From the NCBI GenBank assembly GCA_033064195.1, contig JARBJD010000142.1, positions 116,263-180,262 on the forward strand: a stretch of 64,000 nt of DNA, read 5' to 3'. Source of the stretch: Blattamonas nauphoetae (Eukaryota > Preaxostyla > Oxymonadida). The translations under genes and the position numbers were made by a program. Shown here in pieces: positions 12,401 through 23,884 of this stretch; the first letter of the stretch is position 1, and each line of letters starts with the position of its first letter. A model generated the notes under the pieces. It was not told where the DNA came from. It saw nothing but the letters and a program-made list of their open reading frames with translations, and made no database searches.

Positions 12401-12860
12401 TCAGCGAGCCGTGGAGACATTTGTTTTGGGTTGATGGACGCAGCCTCGGCCATTCCACGAATTGACGAGAAACTGGGAACAACCGTCCGAAGTGTGCTTC
12501 ACTCTTCTGACATTTTGCAGGTTCTGTGTGTGTCGATTCGTTTGGAAGTGTCTGGACGTACACATCAACATCTCACCCGTCGCGATTGTGCCTGTCTCGA
12601 CTGAACGAAGACGACACGTTCCGAATGGAAGTGGACCTGGATTCGAATCCTCGGAAAGTGCAGTTCTTCAAGAATGGGGAAAGTGGGAAGTGTTTCGTGT
12701 CGCACCTTCCACGCTCTGTGAAGATCGGCGTTTGCTTTTCTTTGTTCTCATCGGCCAGTTCTCGGTCACAATCCAAGGGACGTCCTTCCGCGTCGAGAAC
12801 GTCGCTCGTCTCTCTCAACCGACAACACTTGTGGACGGAATAGCCGAGCTTGTTTGGTGA
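9405..12860 (+). CDS. Rab-like GTPase / protein kinase / SPRY-like fusion protein, 753 residues, split by a MITE
   Basis: Introns: 9420-9483, 9556-9616, 9665-9751, 9800-9853, 9949-9994, 10526-10563, 10644-10676, 10985-11061, 11358-11412, 11546-11652, 11940-12026, 12376-12404, 12492-12520 and 12730-12758. Omitting also the element at 10050-10445 and one TA gives 2,262 nt, exactly 754 codons. Residues 1-175 are a Rab: GDSDVGKT (15-22), switch [11 protein letters not shown] (62-70, Asn for the usual Ala), NKCD (121-124) and EISAK (149-153). Residues about 178-265 form a Pro-rich linker without a C-terminal prenylation cysteine. A kinase follows: [11 protein letters not shown] lysine, HGDVKLEN (HGD for HRD) and DLG (for DFG). 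The end (from about 590) is SPRY-like, with [14 protein letters not shown] and [15 protein letters not shown]. The kinase exon has no ATG of its own, so I infer one fused gene. Two adjacent genes with an unseen start remain possible. The insertion makes this copy unreadable unless it is removed. Confidence 0.7.
10050..10445. mobile_element. MITE-like element, 396 bp, TA-flanked, inside the Rab-kinase gene
   Basis: The ends are imperfect inverted repeats of about 35 bp, starting CTGAGGTTAC on the left and ending GTAACCTCAG on the right. They share a second block, GAATTTGGAACTTT, and its complement further in. TA lies directly outside both ends (10048-10049 and 10446-10447), the target duplication of Tc1/mariner-type elements. 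There is no transposase frame inside, so the element is non-autonomous. It sits within the GTPase coding exon. Dropping the element plus one TA joins ...DQRAL to [13 protein letters not shown] in frame, which defines the borders well. I see no sequence match to the Tc1/mariner fossil at 62-63.6 kb. Confidence 0.75.
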
Positions 12861-13161
12861 TGGGGTGACCGTTCCATGGTAACGAGTGGAAACAACTGAT
12901 TCCTCCTCAAATTCTGTTCATCGCCACATTCATTTGTTGCAGGCTTTCGTCCTGTGCGACTTTTGGTCTTCTCATCAATCGGAAAAGTCTCGCCTTCTTC
13001 GTGGTGATGGTCTGATTCCTTCATAATTTCATGTATCACTTCATTCGCTCTTCTTTCTGCTCTCCTTTTCTCTCTGGCTTGTTCAGAGCAGTGTCAAAAT
13101 GATCACTCTGTGACGTGAAAAGTGTAATTCTTTCTCAATCACTCACCTCCCTCCATCGTTC
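12861..13161. other. Convergent intergenic spacer
   Basis: This spacer lies between the ends of a plus-strand and a minus-strand gene. I see no open frame, repeat or RNA gene; it presumably holds both polyadenylation regions. Confidence 0.4.
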
Positions 13162-14710
13162 TTAAAATCTTACATTCATCCCTCTCTCCTGAGTTACACC
13201 TTTGATATACTGCACAATCTCTGACGGTGTTTCATTGTCCCTTCGCTTCAGCCATCCTTCTAAAACATCTTCGTGTCCTGCTTCTCGTTGTCTCTCCACT
13301 CTCTTCTTCCATCTCCCTTTCTCGTTTGTCCTCATTGTCTCTTCATCTTCTCTGATCACACTCAGTCTCTCCCTCAAATCTCTCTCGTTTGTCTTCTCCA
13401 CCAACCACCCCACTTCCCACTCCTCTCCTACTGTCTCCATATTTACACCATCTTGGAACAGTTCGCGCTCGAGTAGCATCGTATTCTGATAAAACTGTGC
13501 TATTCGGTGTGGGAAATCCTTGTTGTGTGGATCACCATTCGGAATGAACTCTTCTCTCTGAAGAATGAACTGCAGATATTGTTTGGCTGGTTTCAAGGCA
13601 CGTTCAAATTGCATCTGTCTGATTCTCTTTCGCTCATCTTTGTCTTGAGTGATATTTCTGGGATCCCAAATCAAGTTGTTGATGGACCAGATGAGACCCT
13701 TATGGAACTTACCTTGTGTTGTTGGAATTGTCATTGGCTTGGATGTGTTAATCACTCGTTGAACGAGATTCTCCTCCAGCAAATGAGGATTCAGGCGAGG
13801 GAGAATATAACTGACGCTGATGATCATTCGAAGATGAAAGAAGTCTGCAGGTGAAGAATGGCGGCACGTTCGGTCCAAAAGTGAGCACAGCTGCGGAACA
13901 TCTGAGAAGGCTGATTCGACAACTGGACGGTGTGACTCGCGACCATCACAGAGACAAGTCGCTAAACAGTTCCACAAACAGTTGATAATTGTGATCAACA
14001 GGTCAGCTCGGCCTGCTGGTGGACGGGTCGAATCAGTCGTCTCGTGCTCAAGCAGATCAAGACAGGTTATGATGGCTGATTTGAGAAGAGGAACAAAGTC
14101 GTAGTCGATCAGAATCTGGACAAGATGAGAAGAGACAAAGGCAAACATCATGAAAAGCAGTGTCACGAGACATTATTGGTGAATTGAAGAGTGAGAATCC
14201 TTCACCAAGAACTTCCAAAACAGCGGTTCCGGGGAGATGTTGTGATTTTCCGGGAAGTGTCCTGGAGAGAGCAGAGATGTTGGGATCGTCAGGTGAGGAT
14301 TCTGTGAAGAGTGCATTGATTTGTGAAACATGAACGGCGAGTGATGAACACAGCCGTCCTGCGAACGGGACAAGCTCCGACGAACTGCTGTTCGAAGCAG
14401 AAGGCACTTTATGCGTTTGCAGGAAGGAGTATGTTTCTGAATTAGTCTTGATTAGTGTGTTCAGCGCCTTGAGAGCCATCTTTGACACTTCGAGATGTGG
14501 GGAGAAGCAAAGACTGGCGAGAATCTTCAAATGTGGAAGATTTGATTTGACACTCTCACAATGATCGAGAAATGCGAGAAATGTGGTTTTGTGGTGGGCG
14601 AGGAAGGTGGAAGACGATCGAATGGTGGATGTCCACAACAACAGACAATCTCCGATCTGGAACAACATGATGGAAAGATGGTTGGGATCAAACTTGGCAA
14701 GGGTGGACTT
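13162..14710 (-). CDS. Helical-repeat family protein with conserved charged C-terminal module, 5' part missing
   Basis: Two exons are clear, joined across a 31-nt intron at 14116-14146 (minus-strand GTTTGCC...TCCAG), which links ...DTAFHD to ILIDYDFVPLL in frame. The protein has ARM/HEAT-like helical pairs, then a charged end containing WDPRNI, REDEETMRTNEKGRW and HEDVLEGWLKRRD, finishing RGMNVRF. The same module ends the protein encoded at 23,885-26,078 (RRDEDMRKNETEEW, FEDALEARMATRG, EGMNFDF). Towards the 5' end the frame reaches a plausible 3' splice site (TTTTTTGGCCCAG) at about 14,711 and then meets the tRNA-like unit. I find no upstream exons and no ATG start, so this is a 5'-truncated copy or its first exons lie beyond the repeat. 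Confidence 0.6.
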
Positions 14711-15170
14711 TCTGGGCCAAAAAACTCTAAGTAGTGGCAAAAAAGTTGTGCTCGGCGGGAGTCGAACCCCGAGCACAACAGTCGACAGAGGGGTTGGCTA
14801 CCGCTAGGCCAAACGCGCCGCACGTTCATTTCCAAAAAATTGGTGTCTTGAAGGGAGAACTGCCATACACTTTCACTTCACGATAAATCATGATCAATCG
14901 CAATGTTTTGAAAAAAAATCTCAAAATACCAGTCATAATAGTGAAATGATTCAAGATAGCGAAAAGGTGAAGTGATATAGTTCGCCGATCGCCCACATCA
15001 AACATGATCGAATGAGCGTGACAGTCTCTGAGACGATCTTGACACTATTCTCACCATTTTGAAACGAATACCCGTTTTCAACTTTATATGCCACATTATT
15101 TCGAGAGAATAGCCTAGTTAAACAATAAAGTCACAACGCACCTCGATCACCTGTGGCCCAGAAAGTCCAC
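14703..15170. repeat. Interval bounded by a perfect 17-bp inverted repeat
   Basis: GTGGACTTTCTGGGCCA at 14703-14719 recurs as its exact reverse complement at 15154-15170. Between them are the tRNA-like unit and about 330 bp of A/T-rich DNA. No clear target-site duplication flanks the pair. It could be a small TIR element carrying a Pol III unit, or the left arm could simply be the splice junction and exon edge of the truncated gene and the right arm a broken paralogous exon. Confidence 0.4.
14745..14820 (-). ncRNA. tRNA-like Pol III transcription unit (tRNA pseudogene or SINE head)
   Basis: On the minus strand an A box TGGCCTAGCGG (14801-14811) and a perfect B box GGTTCGACTCC (14758-14768) lie at tRNA spacing, followed by a T6 terminator (14739-14744). 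A D arm (TGGC/GCCA) can be drawn. The T-arm region lies in a strong hairpin with 11-bp arms (GTTGTGCTCGG and CCGAGCACAAC). The acceptor and anticodon stems do not pair in a normal cloverleaf, although GTC sits in anticodon-like position. It is therefore unlikely to be a working tRNA. A tRNA-derived repeat or an unusual small RNA fits better. Confidence 0.5.
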
Positions 15171-15793
15171 TCGTGCCTCAAACTTCAATGGACAGATTGT
15201 CATTCGAGGTGGAGACCATCCATTCCAGAAAGAAGGAAGGAAGCGACGATCCACAAATGCAATCCAATTCACCTTCTGATGATTTCCCTGATCGAAGAAA
15301 TCATGAGAAAGGGTCGAGATGAACACAAAAAAAGTCAGACCAATCAAAGACATTATTTTAGGGAGAGCAAGCTGAGAAAAGATGACAAAACAAGAATCAC
15401 ACTGGAACATCACACGGTTGTGTCTGTTCGCAATATTCCTCAAGAGGTTTGATGTAATCCACATCAGGTATTGTTGAGAGTGCCCAATCAGATTCTGTGA
15501 AAATCATCAACGAAATTGAATGAAATCATGTCGAAACAAACTAGTCACCAGAATGAGGAGGCTATTTAACATCGCTGGACGGAGTGGTACGCAGTCTCCA
15601 CATATGTGACTGAGAAACACTTCAATAGAGATCTGGTATAAATGCATGATATATCGGAGAGAAAGAGAATCGGACAGTTTGTTTCGATTTTGTGCTGTCA
15701 ATTTGAGGATGTGGAGGTGTATGGTTGATAAACATGGTATTCTGGACCGATAAATAGACGGAGAGATGTCTGAATGGCAACAAAAATGTCCGA
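15171..15793. other. Gene-poor spacer
   Basis: The stretch is A/T-rich with only short frames, none protein-like enough to call. It lies upstream of the 15,794 gene and probably includes its promoter. Confidence 0.35.
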
Positions 15794-18700
15794 ATGAAAG
15801 ACTTGCTATTCAGATCGATTCTCCTTTGGTTTGATCTTATGTCTTACTTCGAGGATAAAGCAGACAATAACTATCTCAAGAATATCATGTCTGGGCATGA
15901 TCCAACCACCTCAATAGCTTTTCCGGCTTCTCTGGATGAACCAGAAAGCATGAAAACTTTGTCATCATTTGTCACGTCGAAATGTGAAGCGAAAGAAGTT
16001 ATTGAATGGAAAGTCTACATATTATTACTTTTTCATCTCATATTTCGTTCCTTTGGAACATATATTCCATCTTTTGTTTGTTTTAGGATCTGATGGAATG
16101 GTTCGTCTGTTCCGTGATGGGACTTGATACAAAAGCCTCGAGTCAAGAAGAATTGGCTGACTTTGATCGGGATGATATTTTTCTTGACCAATTTGGAACA
16201 GCTCGAATTAGTTTGTCCTTTTTCTTCGATATCTCCAATTTCAGATCTGGTTCCCTCGCAGTCAAGTGCATCCACTCCTCATTCCCCACAATCCTTTTCT
16301 GATAGCATTGTCAGCCTCTCCCAGCTTTTTCTCGACTTGGTTAGTCAACTTTCCTCGTCCAACTGTCTCTCAGAACGCATCAACCAACATTTTCTTGAGA
16401 ATCTCTTCCCCTTTGTCCTTCGCCATCTCACCCGTCATCTCATAAACACTGGCACACTGGTTCCCATCCATGAGCATTCTGCGATGGACGACGTCGCTTC
16501 TTATATTGCCAATGGCTACCTCAAAATCATCCCGAATGACCTCAGTTTCGCTGACGCTTTCCAGTGGATGATGTCACGCGAATACTTTCTCATTCATTTT
16601 ATGGAAGACAATGAACTTGTGGATCACAGAGTTCGGCTGACTGACACTGCACGCAATAATCAATCACCACAATTCACTATCTTCACTAAAATGCTGACTC
16701 CCGAGATTGAAAAGCTGAAAAAGCAGTTTGATCCGGATTTGTTTGAAGAAGCGAGACGGATTACATCGTGGAGAGAGCTTCTGCAGAAAGTTGCATCGGG
16801 AGAGGAGATTCTGGTGTGGTGTCATCATTTTTCAGATTTTTCATTCTTTTCAGAACGATCAATCGTTCCTCAAATCGTCCGTCTTCAGATCCACTCTGCT
16901 CTCTCTCCAAGAAAAGTTCCAACATCTGGCTTCGTCGGTTGAAGGGTCAGAGTCACTCAAACTTCTGACCATCCTTCACACTCTCCTCGTCTCCCCTCTC
17001 CCTCCAACCTCAGCGTCTCTCGGCCTTCAACAAGCTCTCTTCGTCAACGAGGCCCTCATTCACTCCATCGCTGCCGATGTCGATCCAAGTGAGATATTCC
17101 ACTCCTCCATCTTCGACGAGGTGGACAACGAGATTCTTGCTCGTTCACTGGTCCGCTGTCACTCTGTCTGCAACCTCGTTGGTGTCTTTTACACCAACCA
17201 AGGCCCACCAACAATTGAGACCGGTGACGTGCGATTAATTAATGGGTGGCCATCGATCAGGCCAACAAACAAAAGAGCTTATCATTTTGTCTGTCCCAGA
17301 AAGAAAAAATCGTTACAGAGGACTGGTTAGGACACAGTGTAACTTCTACCCACGTGGGGGCGAGGTTGGTGGACAAAAACAGGAGGGCTTGAAAACCCAT
17401 ATCTCCAGAAAAAGCCCCCAACGGGGGAGAGAAAACTGGAGGAGACTGAGAGGCCTAAAAAGGCAAAGTGAAGTGAAACAACCGAAGGGTTTAACTATAA
17501 ACCACGCCTCGACTGCGTGAGCTCAATTCCGCAGGAGGGAAGAGCTGGCTGCCTCAAGCACGCTGCACTGTTGTGTGACAGGGCTTGAGGTTGGTGGGCC
17601 TTGGTTGGTGTAAAAGGATGTCGTGCCTCCATCCGACAACCAACCAAGGCCACCAACAATTGAGTGTTGAAAGGATCTTTGACCGAAAGCTTGAATATGA
17701 AGAAAATGAAGAACGACATATCTATTGTCTGTCTCTGGATCGTGATGACTCAACGAAGTTTGGCCGTGACTCCCCGCAAGGGGCTGTCACCAACAGGCAG
17801 TGAGCTGTTGTCCTTCAACTCGCTCTCCACAGTCTCTGACCTCTTGGCATCGAAGTCAGATCGGTTCACAGACAGTGGACTACTCTCATGCGCCCATGCT
17901 CGTCAGAATGAAGTCGCAGTCGAACAGCTATCCTCGAAATACACTTGTTCCTATGCGAGAATGTGCGGTGAGAACAGAGAGTGTGGGAAGTCGAGAGCAT
18001 GCCGATTGTGGATGGCCAATGTGAGTGTGAGTGTTGTTTTCAGACGAGGAGTCAATTGTTGTGATGGTCAAAGTGACATCGATCACGTCAGTCACTTCTT
18101 TCGTTTTGTTCGGAGTTTCTCTCTCTTTCTTCTCCTCTGACACAATCGTGGTGGGTCTGTCCTCTTACTCTTTGTCTTTGTTAGAAATACTGAAGGACTC
18201 TCTTGATTTTCGATTCTTTGCTGCTGTCTTGTCTTCGCTGTCGTCGAAGTTCTTTCCCCCCAACTCCTCTTCGCTTTGTTGATAAACATCCTTTCTTCTC
18301 GTCAAGTTCTTTCGACAGTTGCTCGATTCTTGGCGCCAGTACGGTGACGCACCTGAGTCCATGGCCGTGAAAGGATCCCATCTTCTCGTTCATCATGAAG
18401 CAATAGTGTTCCGATTCTTGCGCGAGCGAGTTCGAGTATGTATGTGAGTGTCTTTCGTGAAATGGTTTCCTACAACTTTCAAGTCTGGTATTTCATTGGC
18501 ATTGATGGGCATGAAAAGAGAATAATCTGCGGTCCGAGGATGGCGAGGAGGGAAGTTCCTCTATGACATCCTGTACAAGGTTTGCATCTCACACCCCAAT
18601 TTGGTTGAGAGGTGTTGCCGATAAGAGAGTGCTGCGGTCAGTGTTGTGTTCTCCTGAAATGAACGAACCACAATTCTCGTAGGTCAAAGAATGCGTGAAG

Positions 18701-21700
18701 TGAAATCGGGAATACTGATGTTGAAAACGATGGTTGTCTTGACGATACATCATAATGGAGGGATAGTGTGTGAATTTCGACTGGTTTTAGTAGCCTCGCC
18801 AATTTCTGCGCTTACACCTTCCAACAGACTGTTGACTTACTTGAAAAATCTGCTTTGCTTTCCCTGTCTTGTGGGCATTGGGTAACAATTTCAGTCGTGT
18901 GAGATGACCCGATCTTGCGAGATGCGTACACTTTACGATCAGGTAGTATTTTTTGACCATGAAAGTGGATCCAACAGAGAGACATCTCAATTCTGGATCG
19001 GTATAGATTATCGAGGATGAGTCTGTGAGAGTTGCGGAACATGAAAATGATGAATTGCTTGGACGGCTCAAAGACAGAGACACGAAGGAGATAATATTGA
19101 CTTATGTGATCGGTTTGATTTCTGGTGGCACTACGAGTCTTTGATTCGGAGACAGGAAGGGCGAGAAAGTTGGTTGACTCGAAGAGCTGTTTGACGAGAC
19201 CGATTGAAATGAACTTCTTTGCCAGGTCTGAATTTTCCACGAGTTTGTAGCCCCGAGTAAGAAACAGAGTCTGTCTTCATTGTCTGCGAGTGCGCTGGAG
19301 GGACTGGAGATCGAGGTGTGGCAGTGATTGATCGTCGAGAAAGACGGTTTTGAAAGCTGATAGACGTAAACGAGAGTTGACTGTATCCCCATTTGAACAA
19401 TCAGGTGACGGAGAGCACTGTAATGTCTTATGATATTGGTTCATTTCCGAACTCCTTTCGAAGTCGAATGTCCGTCTGCTTTTTATGGTATTTTTGATGC
19501 CGACGAATAGGTTGTTGGTCGTATGTGATTGGAAGTCTTTCCTCGTTGGATGATTGTGTTTGATAGGAATGATTGAAGTGATATGTTGGAGATCTTCAGT
19601 ACTCAGTTTGTTTCTGTGTGAGAGTTCGACCAAAATGATGTAGAACAGCCGACGAAAGTCGTGGGGCCGCTCACCCCTTCTTTTTCTTTTGATCACCTCG
19701 ATGTCTCGTCCAAGTCTTGGAACTCATCAAGGCAGTGCAATCAGTGAGGCGGAGAATGGCTAAGAATTGTGTGAGGTTCCATGATAATGTTGACTCGTGT
19801 CTGAATTCCTTGTCGAATGAAAGATAGCACGATCTTCTGATTCTCTGCCCAATGGGAAACCCGTTCCTTTTTCTCTGAGTCCATAAATGGATCTCCCAAT
19901 CGATGCAGCGCAAGTGTGATTCCTGGTTACTCACGACTTTGTTTCATCAACAGAGCCATTGTACTGAATGGTGCCGGACTCGTTGGGGGAGACTTCTGCT
20001 GGAGAGGGTATCGATCTTTCTGCTTTTTCGCGGAAGCGGGTTGATCATTCGAATATCTTTCTTGAAGGATTGTTCGGCATCTTTCCTTGGACATGCCTAT
20101 ATCTTGTATGCAACGGGGAGTGTATTGGGACGAGTGGGTAAGACACGAGTCTTGGTGTCAGGTTCCCATCTTGTCCGCAGAGTGACTACGACTCGTTCAA
20201 CCCGAGCTATCACACAGATTCCATCGATTGCTGTCTCCGTCCGTGCTGAATTTGGACCATGCATGGAGAAACGTCCAAGTTTCATTCTGTTTCGATGTGC
20301 TCCTTTCTTGAGGAGGTCGGATGTGGCGACAGAAAATGAGAATTTCCTTCCTCATCGCTCGAAGATGTTGTTTCGAAAATGTGATGTGCAACTTGCTGTG
20401 AAGGGCAGCTCTGGCTGCCTCATGATTGAAGGCTGTCGCTTCTTCTTGTCGACGTCTATTCGTCTTAATCATCTACACCTTGAAGTTGGGAGTGACTTTC
20501 CTTCATCCGTTTCTGCTTTCTCTCATATATGCTGTCTCAAATCTTCGCGAACGGTCCATATCCTTGTCACCTAAATCTTCTCTTCTCGCTTTTCTTGATT
20601 GGTGTTCTGTTGATTCTGCATTCAGCAAGGGAGTAGTTCTCCTCCAATTCTTTTGCTCTGAATATCTATCTTTGCCTTTCGTCATCTGTATTCTCGTATT
20701 CTTCTGTTCTGGAGTGGTTCTTGGAGTTGATCCGTCAGTCGTTTTCAACTGATTTGCGAAGTGGCTCCATCTCTTGGCATCGGCAATTCTATCAAGTTGA
20801 TTTTGCGTTCCTTGATAATCTACCGGGAACTCACCTCTCCATGGGTTCTGAAAGTTCGAACTGTCGATCTCGTCTGATGGGTTTGTCTGGACAGTTTATG
20901 TTGAATTCTTCTGTTGTCTTGAAATCGCAATACGTCGATGGGAACTAGTGGAAGATAGTGTCTCTTTCTGAAGTGGTTTAATTGCTTGTTTTGGTTCCCC
21001 GAGATGGCGCTTGAGCTTGATCGATCTGCTGACACGTGTGTATTTCTTGCATCCTGTAGTTGATCCTATCTTTCGAAGAAAGGCAACCTTCCTGGAAAAT
21101 GATGTTCATAGTCGTGTTCACAGGGCTGTTGACCGATCGTGAAATTTGACACCTTGAATCAGGATAATCCGTGTTCATTCGTCAATATCAACAGTGACGA
21201 CGATATCCACTCTCTTGGTGGTGGATCTGATCATCTCTTCGTCTCGAATTTATGCATCGGTGGGTGATGTGGAGTGGTATCGTGTTCCTCGCCAAAAGAG
21301 CGAGTGATATAGCCATATATCATCAGACGGGGAGGTCTTGCTCACCTTTCGATATCTTGAAATATAGACATATGAATGGATCCAATCTTCATGAATTGAT
21401 GCAGAGAACGTCCGTCTTCAAAGTGCGTCTCCAGCTCGTACAATATCAAGATTTATCGAATTAATGTGGAAGATCCACTGTTTTGGTACGATTGATGGGA
21501 TTTATGTGACTTGTGATGTGATCTTCGTTGCAATACGAGTTTGGAAGGCGTTTATTTAAGTGAAATGCAATTTCATCGGATGTTAACAATTTGTGTTCCG
21601 ACGGCATCAGCGCGACTGCATGCGTAACTAGCGGAAGATAGTTCCGCGATTCGAGACGAAGAGGACTATATCGTTTGTTTGAAAGTTTGATCGATGGCCA

Positions 21701-23538
21701 CCCATTAATTAATCGCACGTCACCGGTCTCAATTGTTGGTGGCATTGGTTGGTTGTCGGATGGAGGCACGACATCCGGCAAGTGCGTTCTCGACATTCCT
21801 CAATTCGTCGATCGAACAGTCTCCGCACTCGGCAGTTCTCACTCTCTCGTCCGCCTTGCTGCATCCTCACTCTTCCATATCTTCGACAACCAACGATTTG
21901 TGATCCCTCACTTCTCTCATCTCTGGGATCGACTCCGCTCTGCCTTCCGCGATGGTCGACCAGAAGAACAAGCTGCCCTTCTTCAAATGTCGACGACGTG
22001 GATGATACGGCAAAGGGTTGACCTGTCTCTCCCTCCATTCCCTGCCTCACAATTCGATTGGGATGGTCTGATCTCAGCGGATTATAGTTGGCCCAAATTG
22101 TTTGTCCAGTCAGTCTTGCTGATGGCGACCCTCCGACAATTTTCGATCGATGAACAGATTGGGAGGGCGAAGGTGATTCACATTCTTCTCTCTTTTGAGC
22201 AACACCAACATGCTGTCTCTCGAATCAATACAGAGTTTGATGACCTCTCACGAGGGATCCTCATCAGCAACTCCTTTCCAACCATCATTTCGTATTGTCT
22301 GCTCATGTCACTTCTATCCAAATGCGACTTCCCAAGCAGAATCACAACCTTCCTCACAATCCATCCCGAAATTGCTGTCCGCACTCTTCTTTTCGCTTTC
22401 GACAACAAACTCGTCTTCCTCAATCACACCTCTCTCAACCGACACAAGCCACACCAGCCTCCTCTCGACCTCATCGTCGAACGAGCGATCCGAACTTCCC
22501 CTCTCGTCTTGTTTCAACCGACCAATATTCCAGATCTCGAGTTTTCACCATCACTTCGGAACACGGCGTTGTGTGGCTTCCACGCGCTCTGTCGACGAGG
22601 AATCCACATCGCTCTTTCCGACGAAGCATACATCTCATCTGGAGGTCACTGGATGGAGTCATTTTGGATGTTCAGCACTCATCTCATCTCTGACGTCCTC
22701 CATCTCTTTCTTTATTATCCTCCACCTCTCATCGTTCGCTTCTTCATCCCCGTTCTCTGGACGAAGACTCCTCTTGTCGATCTGCTCGACGGACTGAAAG
22801 TGATGTTGACCACTCTCCTCCTCATCACTGCCCCATTCGGAGATTGTGTCAGTCTGAGAGAGATGTATCGAACAGTTCGACTCCGAAGCAGATTCCACCT
22901 CAACGGGTCAGTCGAATCTGATATCGCAGCACGTTGTGAGTCTCTCGAATGGCTGAGCATCCCGACTGGATTCAGATCTGCTCTCGCTCACTCCAACACA
23001 CACCTCTCACATATCCCGTCCAAAAATGATTTCGGTGTCCCTCCCCTCCCCTCACTCCCGCCCGGTTATCTAAACTCAAAAGCGAGAAATGTGGGAGAAG
23101 AAATCGCTCATCTTGCGCGTTCTTTCCAAACTCTCAGTCCAGCCAGTTTGCTTTTTTCGATCTTCCTTCTCTCTTTCGAAGCCTCGTTGATGTTGTCGAA
23201 CAATCAGGGTCTCTCGTTTCTGTGCAGAATGATGCTGTGTGCCGTGTTCTCTTTCTCATTTCTTCAGCGCCCCTCAACCGACAAGAGTGTCGGTTGTGTT
23301 GGAGATGGTGAAGAGAGTTGTGTGGATGAGTGGTGCTCAGGTGCTGATACACACTGTGCGTTTTGGGTTGATTGATTGTGTGATTCGAGCTGTTTCGGAA
23401 TCATCGTTTTTGGAGGACTACGAAAATGGTGTTTGTGTGATTGGGATTCTGCTTCGTTCAGTTCGTGATTCTCAGAACAAACAAGAAATAACTTCCCACG
23501 ATTTCTCTTCTGTTCTCTCCCGAGCTGGATTGGAGTGA
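15794..23538 (+). CDS. Large helical-repeat-like protein, 991 codons, interrupted by a DIRS-like element
   Basis: The ATG at 15794 opens MKDLLFRSIL. Introns fall at 16013-16086, 16211-16244, 16814-16853 and 23237-23267 (74, 34, 40 and 31 nt), all GT-AG. The coding sequence is split at 17186/17187 by a 4.6-kb element that ends at 21776. Host codons stop at ...CNLVGV on the left and resume at GKCVLDIPQF on the right in the same frame. Exons sum to 1,245 plus 1,731 nt, 992 codons with the TGA stop. The product is leucine-rich and helical throughout, with no enzyme motif, and is related to the protein of 5,289-9,127. As it stands the locus cannot make the full protein unless the insert is removed or another allele lacks it. 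Confidence 0.7.
17187..21776 (-). mobile_element. DIRS-like tyrosine-recombinase retrotransposon fossil (copy 1)
   Basis: The ends are inverted repeats with different outer extensions: about 72 bp on the left (to 17258) and 88 bp on the right (from 21689). Near the left end, at 17589-17664, lies an internal block in which the complement of the left tip is joined directly to the complement of the right tip. That is the internal complementary region typical of DIRS elements, which lies next to the right end in element orientation, so the element reads on the minus strand. There is no target duplication; a single C is shared at the junction, as expected for recombinase-mediated insertion. The inner coding part is badly broken, with no open frame longer than about 145 codons and many breaks. 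I could not identify gag, reverse transcriptase or recombinase domains with confidence. The intact host frame on both sides suggests a fairly young insertion. Confidence 0.75.
17589..17664. repeat. Internal complementary region of DIRS-like copy 1
   Basis: GGTTGGTGTAAAA, the complement of the element's left tip, is followed at once by GGATGTCGTGCC, the complement of its right tip. This junction is what a closed circle of the element would contain, and is the template feature used in the DIRS replication model. Confidence 0.75.
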
Positions 23539-23884
23539 GCAAAAGCGCCAGACTAACTCCATCACCTTCATACTCCGTCCAGGACCCAGCCATCGGTTCA
23601 ACAGGGAAAGAGATAAACTTTGCACCGGGTCTCACACTTCAGTACCACGGAATTGAGTTTTTGATTCTTGTCCAATCGAATCTGTGAAGGGGGGCAAACC
23701 AAACTGCACTTTCGGAGACAGACTGAGAGAACCGTGTATTGAACTCTTAATCTCAAATCCGTTCACAACAGGTAATTGTCGAATCAGATGGTCAGTCATC
23801 TTTGAATTATGTTCTTACGCGTTCCATGAGGTGACTTGGGTAAAGCTTGGTGATGGGGCGATCTCGACTACATTCATCAACTCC
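23539..23884 (+). other. Intergenic, no gene seen
   Basis: Only short frames are present. The stretch may contain a promoter or an unseen first exon of the next gene, but nothing can be supported. Confidence 0.35.

Noticed and set aside
14745-14820. Functional tRNA-Asp (GTC)
   Set aside because: Acceptor and anticodon stems do not pair, so only the Pol III boxes and D arm are convincing.
17800-20950. Plus-strand frames of 70-220 codons inside the first DIRS-like element
   Set aside because: They have no domain-like content and arise by chance or as antisense shadows within a decayed element.
17187-21776. Interpreting the DIRS-like element as a huge intron
   Set aside because: It does not start with GT or end with AG at the frame junction and has inverted end repeats with an internal complementary region.
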